Shown: positions 17,115 to 24,831 of the stretch, piece by piece
Layout of the letters: every line of letters starts with the position of its first letter
Position numbering within the stretch: position 1 is the stretch's first letter
Origin: Eubacterium sp.
GTDB taxonomy: Bacteria; Bacillota_A; Clostridia; Lachnospirales; Lachnospiraceae
Direction of reading: 5' to 3'
Assembly: GCA_017475785.1 (NCBI GenBank)
Contig: JAFVEX010000088.1
Coordinates: 1 to 40,310 of the forward strand
Length of the DNA stretch: 40,310 bases
Notes under the pieces: model-generated
What the model was told of the DNA's origin: nothing
Databases searched by the model: none
The model's input: only the letters and a program-made list of their open reading frames with translations
Made by a program: the position numbers and the translations under genes

Positions 17115-18368
17115 TCATGCGACGGGCTGCCCGTTTGTCTTCTTGATAACGCGCGCCAGCACGATCGAGAGGACGACGCAGAGTGCAGCCGCGACTGCCG
17201 CGTAAGCCCATGTCATCTTGAAACCTGCCGCGCCGTATTTATCCATCCAGGAACCGACCAGTGTGTACATGAACAGGTCCGGAGCATAGCCGAGCGCGGA
17301 CGCGATGCCGGATACGCGGCCGGAGAGTGCCATCGGGATGCCCGCATCCTCGTGAATCGCGAAATACTGGCTTCTGACTGCGTAGATGAAGATCAGGCCC
17401 ATCAGGAAGTTCACGATGACGGCCATAACCATGCTCACATTGACCGGAAGCAGTATATAGAGGATAAAGGAAACCGCCAGCAGCGCGGCGCCGCCTCCGA
17501 CGACCTTAATGCGGGAGCGGAGCTTGTCTGCCAGGAATCCGCCGAGGATACCGCCGAGACCCTGCAGCAGGTAGCGGATACCGCCGAGGGTGGAGCCCAT
17601 TGTAGCGGAAAGTCCGTAATAATTAACCGCGTAGGTGTTTACATAGCCGATCAGTCCGTAAACGCTGTATGCTGTGAAGATGATGCCGACCAGCAGCCAG
17701 ACGCGCGGGATCGCGAGGCACTTAAACAGGTTTTTGGTCAGTTCGATGACGCTTTCCGGTTTTTCTTTCTTTTCATTTTTATCATCACGGATGAAAATGA
17801 AGTTCAGAACGCCGATCACGATGTCGACGGCGGCGCAGACCTTGATTGCCATCGAGGCGCCGACGATTTCTGAAGAAGCCGCGAAGTAAGCGTACGCGCC
17901 GGTCATCGCGAAGACGACGATCGCGTTGATGATGCCGCGCAGGCCTTCCTGGAAACCGAAGATACGTCCCTGCTCCTCCGGCGTACCCAGCGCGCGGGTT
18001 GCCTTGATGCAGGCGGACCAGTAGGTAATGATGCTGGTGACGCCCATCAGGACGAAGATCAGCCTCGCCGTATTATAGCTCGGGAAGGTTGAGAACCAGA
18101 GACCCAGGAGTCCAGTTCCGATGAAGGATACCGTCAGCATGATCCGCGGGGAAAAGCGGTCCGCGATCGCGCCTCCGATAAAGTAGGAAAGGGTTGCCAT
18201 GGTCGCGTATCCGGATGAGAGAAGACCCATCTGCGCGTTCGTCAGCCCCATTGCCGACTGGATCTGCGGGTAAAAGGTCTCTCTGATATAAGGAAGCTGG
18301 AAGATGATTCCCGCGCCGGCCGCCAGAAGAAGAAGTGTACCCCATTTTCTGATGAATTCTTTGTTCAT
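17115..18368 (-). CDS. MFS transporter (YihN-like)
   Basis: 417 residues with about 12 hydrophobic segments and the MFS loop motif GGAIADRFSPR after helix 2 (about 65-75); GGFLADKLRSR is its counterpart in the second half. GAGGAGG precedes the ATG. It is the first gene of the MFS, SDR, kinase set. Its 5' leader carries a promoter and an attenuator (18503-18617). The substrate is probably an organic acid, polyol or sugar derivative; the YihN similarity is by eye only. Confidence 0.85.
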   Translation of the reverse strand: MNKEFIRKWGTLLLLAAGAGIIFQLPYIRETFYPQIQSAMGLTNAQMGLLSSGYATMATLSYFIGGAIADRFSPRIMLTVSFIGTGLLGLWFSTFPSYNTARLIFVLMGVTSIITYWSACIKATRALGTPEEQGRIFGFQEGLRGIINAIVVFAMTGAYAYFAASSEIVGASMAIKVCAAVDIVIGVLNFIFIRDDKNEKKEKPESVIELTKNLFKCLAIPRVWLLVGIIFTAYSVYGLIGYVNTYAVNYYGLSATMGSTLGGIRYLLQGLGGILGGFLADKLRSRIKVVGGGAALLAVSFILYILLPVNVSMVMAVIVNFLMGLIFIYAVRSQYFAIHEDAGIPMALSGRVSGIASALGYAPDLFMYTLVGSWMDKYGAAGFKMTWAYAAVAAALCVVLSIVLARVIKKTNGQPVA

Positions 18369-18502
18369 GTGTTCCTCCTCATTTACTCTGAAGAATGCGT
18401 TTGATCAGTTCTATTGAAAAAGTGCTTTTGTTGAAGGTAACCGTTTGTGAATTGGTCAACAGGTTTTTTCTTACGGATTGCTGATTGCGCGAAGGTAAAA
18501 AC

Positions 18503-18579
18503 AAAAAGAGAGAGGCAATTCTGAGCACACAAACAAATGTGTTCAGAATTACCTCTCTCTCGCGATCTCTTCGGTAATC
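18503..18579 (-). promoter_or_regulatory. Transcription attenuator of the MFS operon (putative GlpP-type target leader)
   Basis: On the minus strand the leader first forms ATTACC...GGTAAT (arms 18573-18578 and 18548-18553), enclosing the purine-rich loop GAAGAGATCGCGAGAGAGA. The 3' arm is also the start of a 22-bp terminator stem, GAGAGAGGYAATTCTGA with its mate (18508-18559), followed by TTTTTGTTTTT. The two structures are mutually exclusive, which is the layout of a regulated terminator. The same loop core occurs in the leaders at 18766-18835 and 28080-28158. Confidence 0.8.
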
Positions 18580-18588
18580 GTTGCGCAA

Positions 18589-18617
18589 ACTATAGCATTA
18601 AAAAAACTGAAAGTCAA
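18589..18617 (-). promoter_or_regulatory. Promoter of the MFS-SDR-kinase operon
   Basis: Minus strand TTGACT (18612-18617), 17-bp spacer, TATAGT (18589-18594). The expected transcript starts only about 10 nt before the attenuator hairpin. Confidence 0.8.
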
Positions 18618-18728
18618 TCGGGTATTTGCCTTTTTTTGCACAGGGAAACACATTTTGGATGGTTGCACAATTTGAGATTGTCACTTTCGTTCAATTTTCA
18701 CAAAGTTCATTTCCTGTGGTTTTTTTGA

Positions 18729-18758
18729 TTGACAATTTGCGCGGCTGCCCGTTAAAAT
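18729..18758 (+). promoter_or_regulatory. Promoter of the flavoprotein-ETF-GlpP-BCCT operon
   Basis: TTGACA (18729-18734), an 18-bp spacer and TAAAAT (18753-18758). Transcription would start within about 10 nt of the attenuator hairpin, as for the divergent MFS unit. The 110 bp between the two -35 boxes holds no gene. Confidence 0.8.
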
Positions 18759-18765
18759 AGGCTCA

Positions 18766-18835
18766 GGTTACGGAAGAGATGGCAGAGATAGTAACTCGTT
18801 CAGTGCAGGAGTCTGTGCGGAGCGGGTTTTTTGTT
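18766..18835 (+). promoter_or_regulatory. Transcription attenuator of the flavoprotein operon (putative GlpP-type target leader)
   Basis: GTTAC (18767-18771) pairs with GTAAC (18791-18795), enclosing GGAAGAGATGGCAGAGATA. The 3' arm leads into a 14-16 bp terminator stem (18793-18808 with 18813-18828, one mismatch) and a T-rich tail TTTTTTGTTTG. Loop core and overlap design match 18503-18579 and 28080-28158. The remainder, 18836-19040, holds no further feature I can support. Confidence 0.8.
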
Positions 18836-19040
18836 TGCTGAAAAGCTTCCTGGTTTTCAAAGCTGTTCCCGAATTCCATTCATATCTGAAAGAGGACAGC
18901 GGTCGCAAATCATTTCCCCTCCGAATCAATACAGACTGGCTTCAGAATCGCTGTTCTGATTGAGCTGCAGAGTCCCGCACACTTACGGATTGCGCAGCTA
19001 TATAAAAACGATTTTGTTCTGTTATGAAAGGAGAAATATC

Positions 19041-20510
19041 ATGTCAACACTTTCCAGAGAAGCTATCGTCGAAGAACTCATTCAGATTTTGGGAAAAGAG
19101 CAGGTAATCACAGATGAGACTGTCCTGAAGGAGAGCAGTCTGGATCGTTACCGCAAGTTTGAGCAGTGCCATCAGGTTTACACGCTTCCGATTCCGGCCG
19201 CTGTCGTCTATGTGCACAGCACGGAGGAAGTTGCTGCCGTACTGAAATTTGCTGATGAAAACAAAGTCAACGTCGTTCCGCGCACCGGTCAGTCCGCGAT
19301 CGAGGGCGGCCTGGAGACAGCGCTGGAGAATTCAATTGTAATAGATGGTTCTACGATGAACCAGGTCATCAAGGTCGATACGGAAAACATGCAGGTCACC
19401 TGCCAGTGCGGCGTGCCGCTGCAGAGCCTGGATGACAGCCTGCGCGAGATGGGCTACACCACCGGTCACTCGCCGCAGTCCAAGCCGCTGGCGCAGATGG
19501 GCGGACTGGTCGCGACCCGCAGCATTGGGCAGTTTTCTACGCTCTACGGCGGAATCGAGGATATGATCGTCGGCCTTGAGGCTGTATTCCCGGGCGGAAA
19601 AGTCTGCCGCATCAAAAACGTACCGCGCCGCTCGGTCGGACCGGATATCCGTCACATTGTGCTCGGAAATGAGGGCGCGCTCTGCTTTATTACAGAAGTG
19701 ACGGTCAAGATCTTTAAATACCAGCCGGAAAACAATATTTACCTCGGATACAAGATCAAATCCATGAAGAACGGATTTGAGGCGCTCCGCCAGGTGATGG
19801 TAGAGGGCTACAAGCCGTCTGTCGCGAGACTGTATGACGTCGGCGACGCTGCTTCCCACTTTGACTGGGCAGACGGCGAAAACGTGATCCTGTTTATGGC
19901 GGAGGGTCCGAAGGCAATCACCGAGGCGACCGCGAAGGGCATCGATGAGATCGTGAAGGCACTTCCGGATGTGACGCCTGTCGATCCTGAACTCATTGAG
20001 AAATGGTTCGCGCACCTGAACTGGGGACCGGAGCAGATCGCCCAGGAGCGCGAGGAGATCCTCGCCACCAACAACATCGGCATCACGACGGAGATCTCCG
20101 GATGCTGGAGCGTGATCAACGATATTTATGAGGCAGTTGTGGCGCGCCTGATGGCAGAGGTACCGGACATCACCATGGTCGGCGGACATTCTTCCCACAG
20201 CTACATCAACGGCACAAATGTCTACTTCACATATTACTACAATGTCGTGGACTGCAAGCCGGAAGAGGAGATGAACAAGTACCACAACCTGATCAACCGG
20301 ATCATCTGCGAGGAGACGGTGCGGCTCGGCGGCTCGATCGCGCATCATCACGGGCTGGGCAAGGCGAGAGCACACTACGTCTATGAGGAGTACGGCTCAT
20401 CCTTCTACATGCTGGAGACACTCAAGAAAGCATTTGATCCGAATGGTATCATGAATATGGGAACGCTGATTCCGCTCAGCAGAAACGAAGAGAACCCGTG
20501 GATTTTCTGA
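19041..20510 (+). CDS. FAD-binding oxidoreductase (GlcD/alkyl-DHAP synthase-like)
   Basis: 489 residues from ATG 19041 with AAAGGAG at 19027-19033; an upstream in-frame start lies in the leader and is rejected. A VAO/PCMH-type FAD domain is shown by VVPRTGQSAIEGG (about 84-96) and the later GGLVATRSIGQFSTLYGG. Near the C-terminus GSIAHHHGLGK (about 438-448) carries the HHHG motif of alkyl-dihydroxyacetonephosphate synthase relatives. It heads an operon with EtfB, EtfA, a second FAD protein, a GlpP-type regulator and a BCCT transporter. A likely role is oxidation of a hydroxy acid or polyol phosphate with electrons passed to ETF; the substrate is unknown. Confidence 0.85.
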   Translation: MSTLSREAIVEELIQILGKEQVITDETVLKESSLDRYRKFEQCHQVYTLPIPAAVVYVHSTEEVAAVLKFADENKVNVVPRTGQSAIEGGLETALENSIVIDGSTMNQVIKVDTENMQVTCQCGVPLQSLDDSLREMGYTTGHSPQSKPLAQMGGLVATRSIGQFSTLYGGIEDMIVGLEAVFPGGKVCRIKNVPRRSVGPDIRHIVLGNEGALCFITEVTVKIFKYQPENNIYLGYKIKSMKNGFEALRQVMVEGYKPSVARLYDVGDAASHFDWADGENVILFMAEGPKAITEATAKGIDEIVKALPDVTPVDPELIEKWFAHLNWGPEQIAQEREEILATNNIGITTEISGCWSVINDIYEAVVARLMAEVPDITMVGGHSSHSYINGTNVYFTYYYNVVDCKPEEEMNKYHNLINRIICEETVRLGGSIAHHHGLGKARAHYVYEEYGSSFYMLETLKKAFDPNGIMNMGTLIPLSRNEENPWIF

Positions 20511-20518
20511 TGATACCA

Positions 20519-20578
20519 GGGTCAAAGACCCTGAACACATCGCAAGCGTGCTTGCGGATGTGGAAGGGCCTTTGACCC
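20519..20578. repeat. 60-bp imperfect hairpin between flavoprotein and etfB-like genes
   Basis: GGGTCAAAG (20519) pairs with CTTTGACCC (20570-20578), then CCT with AGG, then CACATC-CAAGC with GCTTG-GATGTG around GTG. It lacks a T tract, so it is an intercistronic or REP-like element rather than a terminator. GGGTCAAA recurs at about 20675. Confidence 0.7.
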
Positions 20579-20711
20579 GCCCCGACATGAGCATGAAGCG
20601 GTGCGAGTGCCGTAAGAATGCGAATGGCGGGAGGATTGCGGAAGTGCCTTGGTATCATCACAGAAAAAGGAACAGGGTCAAAAGCATAAATAAAAAGAGG
20701 AAAACAGATCT

Positions 20712-21626
20712 ATGATCAGACTTCTGGCGTGCTTTCACGCATGCGAAGACCTGGAGGTGCTGTCGGAGCAGGAATGGCGCTCCGGCAGCACCGAAGGGCG
20801 CATCGATACCTCTTATCTGAAAAAAACCATCAATGCATATGATGAGAGCGCGCTGGAGCTGGCATGCCGTCTGAAAGACAGCTGCCGGCGTGTTTCCATG
20901 TCTGTCGAAGAGAAGATTGCCGGTAAGCCGGCAGATCAGGACGTGGGCATAAAGGCGGAACTGCAGCGAGAACTCCTTTGTACCACCGCGGCGGTCACCG
21001 TGGCCGAAGGGAAGCGGGACCTGTTCTCCGAGACATTGGCGGCGGTCGGATTTGACCGGGTCTGCAGGATTATTCCTGAAGAAACGGAATGGGAACGCCT
21101 GCCGGAGGCAGGCAGTCTTTCCTCGGAATATACCGCATCTCTTCTATATAAATGGATTATGGAACAGGAGCCGTTTGACCTGATTTTGGCCGGGTGGCAG
21201 AGCGGGAACGGAAATCACGGCAAGGTGCCGCTGATTCTGGCAGAGCTTCTGGGCCTCCGGTGTATCACACATGTTACAGATGTCCGGCCTGTCGATGCCA
21301 GACATGCGGAGGTTTCCTGGACGGAAAACGGGGACGACTGCTCGGCGGTGATTGCATTTCCGGCAGTTCTGACGGTCGGAACCGTGTCCGGAACGGCGCT
21401 GCGGGTGCCGACACTTCGGCAGCGGATGGCTGTCAGAGGACGGAAAGCGGAAATCATTCCGGCTGAAGAGCTGACAGCAGATCCGGTTGGCAGCCCAGTC
21501 ATGCTGGAGTCTATGGAGGTACTGACTGAGGAACGAAACGGAAGACTGCTGGAAGGACTGGATGCAGAGACAGCGGCAGCCTCAATGTGGAATTGCATCC
21601 GATCTAAGGAAACGCAACAGCAATAA
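20712..21626 (+). CDS. Electron transfer flavoprotein beta subunit family protein
   Basis: 304 residues. The overall plan is EtfB: an early INAYDESALELACRLKD (about 40-56), a central PFDLILAGWQSGNGNHGKVP (about 155-174) and LAELLGLRCITHVTDV. In canonical EtfB the segment after GxQ reads AIDGDTAQVGP and binds AMP or the second FAD; here it is SGNGNHGKVPL, so the acidic residues are absent. It is followed after 72 nt by the EtfA gene and is flanked by two FAD dehydrogenases, so it should carry electrons between them and other carriers. AGAGGA is the probable ribosome site. Confidence 0.85.
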   Translation: MIRLLACFHACEDLEVLSEQEWRSGSTEGRIDTSYLKKTINAYDESALELACRLKDSCRRVSMSVEEKIAGKPADQDVGIKAELQRELLCTTAAVTVAEGKRDLFSETLAAVGFDRVCRIIPEETEWERLPEAGSLSSEYTASLLYKWIMEQEPFDLILAGWQSGNGNHGKVPLILAELLGLRCITHVTDVRPVDARHAEVSWTENGDDCSAVIAFPAVLTVGTVSGTALRVPTLRQRMAVRGRKAEIIPAEELTADPVGSPVMLESMEVLTEERNGRLLEGLDAETAAASMWNCIRSKETQQQ

Positions 21627-21698
21627 TCCGGCTTTTTTCTTTTCAATTGTTTTGATTGCTTTGTTGAAAAGCCCCGGCAGCGCCCGGAGGAGATTCCC

Positions 21699-22706
21699 AT
21701 GAAAATTCTGCTGGTTATCAATGCATATACAGATGAATGTCTTCGCCAGACATTTCAGCTGACGACGTTTCTGCGTCAAAACCATATACCGGATGGAGAT
21801 GCGGCGGCGGTCGGATTCGGACCGGCGAGCCGGGAGGAATTACTTCTGGAGTGCTTTCGCAGCCTTCCTGTAAATAATGGGATTATCGTAAAGTCGGCTG
21901 ACTGCCGTCCGGAACAGATTCTTGCGTGGATGGAAGAAAACCTTCCGCGGCCGGATCTCTGCCTGTTTCCGGGTGACGGATTTGGACAGGAGATGGCAGT
22001 TCGGCTGGCAGTCAGATGGAAGGGCAGCTCGCTTACGGGTGTGACATCGCTTGACCCGCTGACCGGGCTGGCCGGCAGACCGTTTTATGCGGGCCATCTC
22101 GAGGGGCGTTTTCGCCTGCCGGAACAGCCGTATGTGCTGTCCGTTGACCCGGGACTGGAAGCAGAGCCGTTGTCTGCGTCTGTCCGGTCACGCGACGCAG
22201 AGCCGTTGTCATCCGCGTCTGCCTGGTCACGCGACGCAGAGCCGTTGTCATCCGCGTCTGCCCTGCAGACCATTCTCCGATATGAAATCCCCGCCGGGGA
22301 GCAGTCGGAGATGATTGTCCGCAGCAGACCGGAGAGCGATAACCGATTGCGTAATGCATCGCGTGTCGTCATCTGCGGTATGGGGATCGGAAACAAAAGA
22401 AACGCGGAAGAAGTTACGGAGCTTGCGAATTCAATTTCCATGGAAATCGGCGCGACCCGACCCGCGGTGATGAATGCGTGGTTTCCGACGGACCGGCTGG
22501 TCGGCGTCAGCGGCGCGATGATCGCGCCGGAGGTCTGCATTCTGCTCGGTGTCAGCGGCGCACCTGCATTCTACAGCGGCATCAAACATGCAGGCAAAAT
22601 CATCGCTGTCAATCAGGACCGGAATGCGCCGGTCATGAAAAAAGCGGATCTCGGGATCGTCGGCGACTGCATGGATGTATTCAGAAGCTTTGTAAATCAG
22701 CTATAA
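21699..22706 (+). CDS. Electron transfer flavoprotein alpha subunit family protein with in-frame tandem repeat
   Basis: 335 residues. The C-terminal FAD domain is clear: VVICGMGIGNKRNAEE (about 223-238), ATRPAVMNAWFPTDRLVGVSG, LLGVSGAPAFYSGIKHAG and IIAVNQDRNAPVMKKADLGI, matching the ETF-alpha signature. GGAGGAG precedes the ATG. Residues about 155-188 between the two halves consist of a tandem repeat (RDAEPLSSASA), coded by 36-39 bp DNA repeats, which is not a family feature. It forms the ETF dimer with the preceding product. Confidence 0.9.
   Translation: MKILLVINAYTDECLRQTFQLTTFLRQNHIPDGDAAAVGFGPASREELLLECFRSLPVNNGIIVKSADCRPEQILAWMEENLPRPDLCLFPGDGFGQEMAVRLAVRWKGSSLTGVTSLDPLTGLAGRPFYAGHLEGRFRLPEQPYVLSVDPGLEAEPLSASVRSRDAEPLSSASAWSRDAEPLSSASALQTILRYEIPAGEQSEMIVRSRPESDNRLRNASRVVICGMGIGNKRNAEEVTELANSISMEIGATRPAVMNAWFPTDRLVGVSGAMIAPEVCILLGVSGAPAFYSGIKHAGKIIAVNQDRNAPVMKKADLGIVGDCMDVFRSFVNQL
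22161..22262 (+). repeat. In-frame 36-39 bp minisatellite inside the etfA-like gene
   Basis: Units start at 22161 (36 bp), 22197 (39 bp) and 22236 (partial, 27 bp), each beginning GCAGAGCCGTTGTC and ending CACGCGAC where complete. Unit lengths are multiples of three, so copy number can change without a frameshift. Confidence 0.85.
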
Positions 22707-22789
22707 TAAGATAGACATGAGAGCCTGAATCGCAAACAGCGCAATGCGAACCGGCAAAGGCTTCGGGATCTTATCAGAGGGAGCTGCAT

Positions 22790-24052
22790 TTGAATATGCC
22801 AGGAGCAAAAATAATACAGATTTCAGATTCGCATCAGCGGTTTCTGCGGGATGAATCGTCCGGGGAGGGGTTCGCGGAAAGCATCTCTTTTCCGGAATCA
22901 GAAGGAGACGTCATCCGGATCCTGAAAGAGCTGCGCGACAGAGGTGCTTCCGAAACCATTACCTGTCAGGGAGCCTGCACGGGAATCCGAGGTCTGGCGG
23001 TGTCGCACGGCGGTCACATCATCAACTGCACTGAGATGAACCACATTCTGGAAATGAAAGCTGTCTCAGAAACGGAGGCGTACGTGCTGGCAGAGCCCGG
23101 CGTGACGCTGGAAACGCTGAACCTGGCAATTGCGCGGGAATTCCGGAACCCGGCATTTTTCTGGCCGCCGTCGCCCACGGAATCCTCTGCGACGATCGGC
23201 GGAATCGCCGCGACCGGAGCCTGCGGCATGAATGTCTGCCGCTACGGCGCCACCGCGGATTATATTCAGGAGATTGCCTGGGTCGCACCGGATGGGGTGC
23301 GCGTCACGGCAGAAGGCAGCAGAATTGATGAGGTACTTGCACAGGGCGGCGTGATCACGGCATTGAGGCTGCGCCTGGTCAGGCGGCCGGAAGAAATCTG
23401 GGGCGCCGGGTTCTTTTTTGAGAATCATGCAGGCGCACTGCGGTTTGCGGATCTGCTGCGAAGCAGTGCGGCCGCGGCAGGTGGAGAAGGGTTCTGTGAC
23501 GAAGAAGAGCAGGCAAAACCGGAGACGTCAGCCTGGATCGCCTCGATGGAATATTTTGATGCAGAAGCGCTCGCGCTTGCGGCTGCACAAAAGACACAAT
23601 CCGCAGGAAATCTGTCAATTCCGGATGTGCCGGAAGGGTCCGAAGCACTGATTTATCTTGAGGTCGAGGGTGCAACGGACGCGGTGGAACAGATGGTGTT
23701 TGACCTGATGGAACCGGCAGAGGCAGCAGGATGCGATCCGGACCGGGCGCTCGCGTTTGCGGGCAGATCCGAGGCAGAGAAAATGCACCGGTTCCGGCAC
23801 GCTGTGATGGAGGCCGTTTCAGACTACATTGCAAAGAAGCATGCAGAAGACGCGCGCATCACGAGAAAGATGGTCGATTTAACCTGCGGCGGAAACCTGT
23901 TTTCGGAACAGGCAGAACGCCTCCGGGCGACGCTGAAAGAACACGATTTAACGGCAGCGGTGCTCGCACACGTCCGGGACGGAGCATTTGAGATCAGCAT
24001 TCTGCCGCAGAATTTTGAAGCAGTATTGCGCAGCGAAGCATTATTCACATGA
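22790..24052 (+). CDS. Second FAD-binding (PCMH-type) oxidoreductase of the ETF operon
   Basis: 420 residues from TTG 22790, 6 nt after AGAGGGAG; ATG 22796 is the alternative and changes only two residues. FAD domain: TCQGACTGIRGLAVSHGG (about 63-80), ESSATIGGIAATGACGMN (about 129-146) and RYGATADYI. The C-terminus has HVRDGAFEISILP, a variant of the HxGDGNxH segment of GlcD-type oxidases that lacks the usual second His. It follows EtfA by about 80 nt. It probably forms a complex with the ETF and the first flavoprotein, as in ETF-linked lactate or glycolate dehydrogenases. Substrate unknown. Confidence 0.82.
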   Translation: MNMPGAKIIQISDSHQRFLRDESSGEGFAESISFPESEGDVIRILKELRDRGASETITCQGACTGIRGLAVSHGGHIINCTEMNHILEMKAVSETEAYVLAEPGVTLETLNLAIAREFRNPAFFWPPSPTESSATIGGIAATGACGMNVCRYGATADYIQEIAWVAPDGVRVTAEGSRIDEVLAQGGVITALRLRLVRRPEEIWGAGFFFENHAGALRFADLLRSSAAAAGGEGFCDEEEQAKPETSAWIASMEYFDAEALALAAAQKTQSAGNLSIPDVPEGSEALIYLEVEGATDAVEQMVFDLMEPAEAAGCDPDRALAFAGRSEAEKMHRFRHAVMEAVSDYIAKKHAEDARITRKMVDLTCGGNLFSEQAERLRATLKEHDLTAAVLAHVRDGAFEISILPQNFEAVLRSEALFT

Positions 24053-24152
24053 GGGCAATCAGCCGGGGCCGCGATCATGCGAATCCGGCGACTGCCCGCG
24101 GGGAAAACACACACCCCGTTCCCGGTCACTTCGGGACAGAAGAGGAGGTACT

Positions 24153-24743
24153 ATGAATACAATTGATCTGGCTACATTCAAAGACAGTCTTGAGCGGTGC
24201 CCGGTCATCGCCGCGATCAACAGCGATGAACTTCTGGAGGCGTGCAAGACCAGCTCATGTGAAATCGTGTATGTACTGTATGGAAACATCTGCACCATAC
24301 AGGACATTGTGGATCAGGTGACGGCTGCGGGCAAAATCGCGGTGGTTCACATCGATCTGATTTCCGGGCTGGCGAGCAGGGAAATCAGCGTCGATTTCAT
24401 CAGGCAGTACACAAAGGCGGCCGGTATCATCAGCACAAAGCCGCAGCTGATCCGGCGCGGCAATGAACTGGGCATGATCACGATTCAGCGCTTCTTTATG
24501 CTGGACCGCCTGACCTATCATAACATTAAGCGGCACGTCCGGGACACAGCGCCCGACATCGTGGAATTGATGCCTGCAGGGCTGACGAAAATGATCCGCT
24601 ATGCCATCGACGAGGCGGCAAACGGGAAGCCGATTATCGCGAGCGGACTGATTTTGGACAACGGAGATGTTGTCGCGGCACTCTCTGCCGGGGCTGAGGC
24701 TGTATCGACAACCAATACGGACGTTTGGAAGAGCATCGATTAA
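24153..24743 (+). CDS. GlpP family (glycerol-3-phosphate-responsive) transcription antiterminator
   Basis: 196 residues, about the length of Bacillus GlpP. ATG 24153 follows GAGGAGG. Family segments: CPVIAAINSDELLEACKTS (about 13-31), IVYVLYGNICTIQDIVDQV, VVHIDLISGLASREISVDFI (about 65-84), AAGIISTKPQLIRRGNELG, IVELMPAGLTKMI and IIASGLILDNGD...AGAEAVSTTNTDVW. GlpP binds a leader RNA and prevents termination when glycerol-3-phosphate is present. Here it is encoded between a flavoprotein/ETF set and a BCCT transporter. The three matching attenuators in this window (18503-18579, 18766-18835, 28080-28158) are its probable targets. The ligand may be glycerol-3-phosphate or another phosphorylated polyol made by the FGGY kinase. 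Confidence 0.9.
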   Translation: MNTIDLATFKDSLERCPVIAAINSDELLEACKTSSCEIVYVLYGNICTIQDIVDQVTAAGKIAVVHIDLISGLASREISVDFIRQYTKAAGIISTKPQLIRRGNELGMITIQRFFMLDRLTYHNIKRHVRDTAPDIVELMPAGLTKMIRYAIDEAANGKPIIASGLILDNGDVVAALSAGAEAVSTTNTDVWKSID

Positions 24744-24831
24744 TTATGAGAATCCGGAGGACACTGAGCGGGTATCAGCCGGTGCCGGCGCACACAGATC
24801 GGTGCATTTTAAAAAATGAAAGGGGGAACCT

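Noticed and set aside
16944..17873. 309-codon plus-strand frame opposite the MFS gene
   Set aside because: Antisense shadow of a clear 12-helix transporter; low-complexity His/Asp-rich translation and no ribosome site.
18547..18579. Glycine or other known riboswitch as identity of the shared leader hairpin
   Set aside because: Glycine riboswitch segments (ACCGAAGG, CTCAGGT pattern), T-box and other common aptamer cores I know are absent; a small stem with purine loop and a GlpP gene nearby fits protein-mediated antitermination better.
18960..19040. Longer start for the first flavoprotein gene
   Set aside because: No ribosome site, whereas ATG 19041 has AAAGGAG at correct spacing and matches family N-termini.
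19332..20375. 347-codon minus-strand frame opposite the flavoprotein gene
   Set aside because: Shadow of a GC-rich gene; Arg/His/Asp-rich translation with no family motif.
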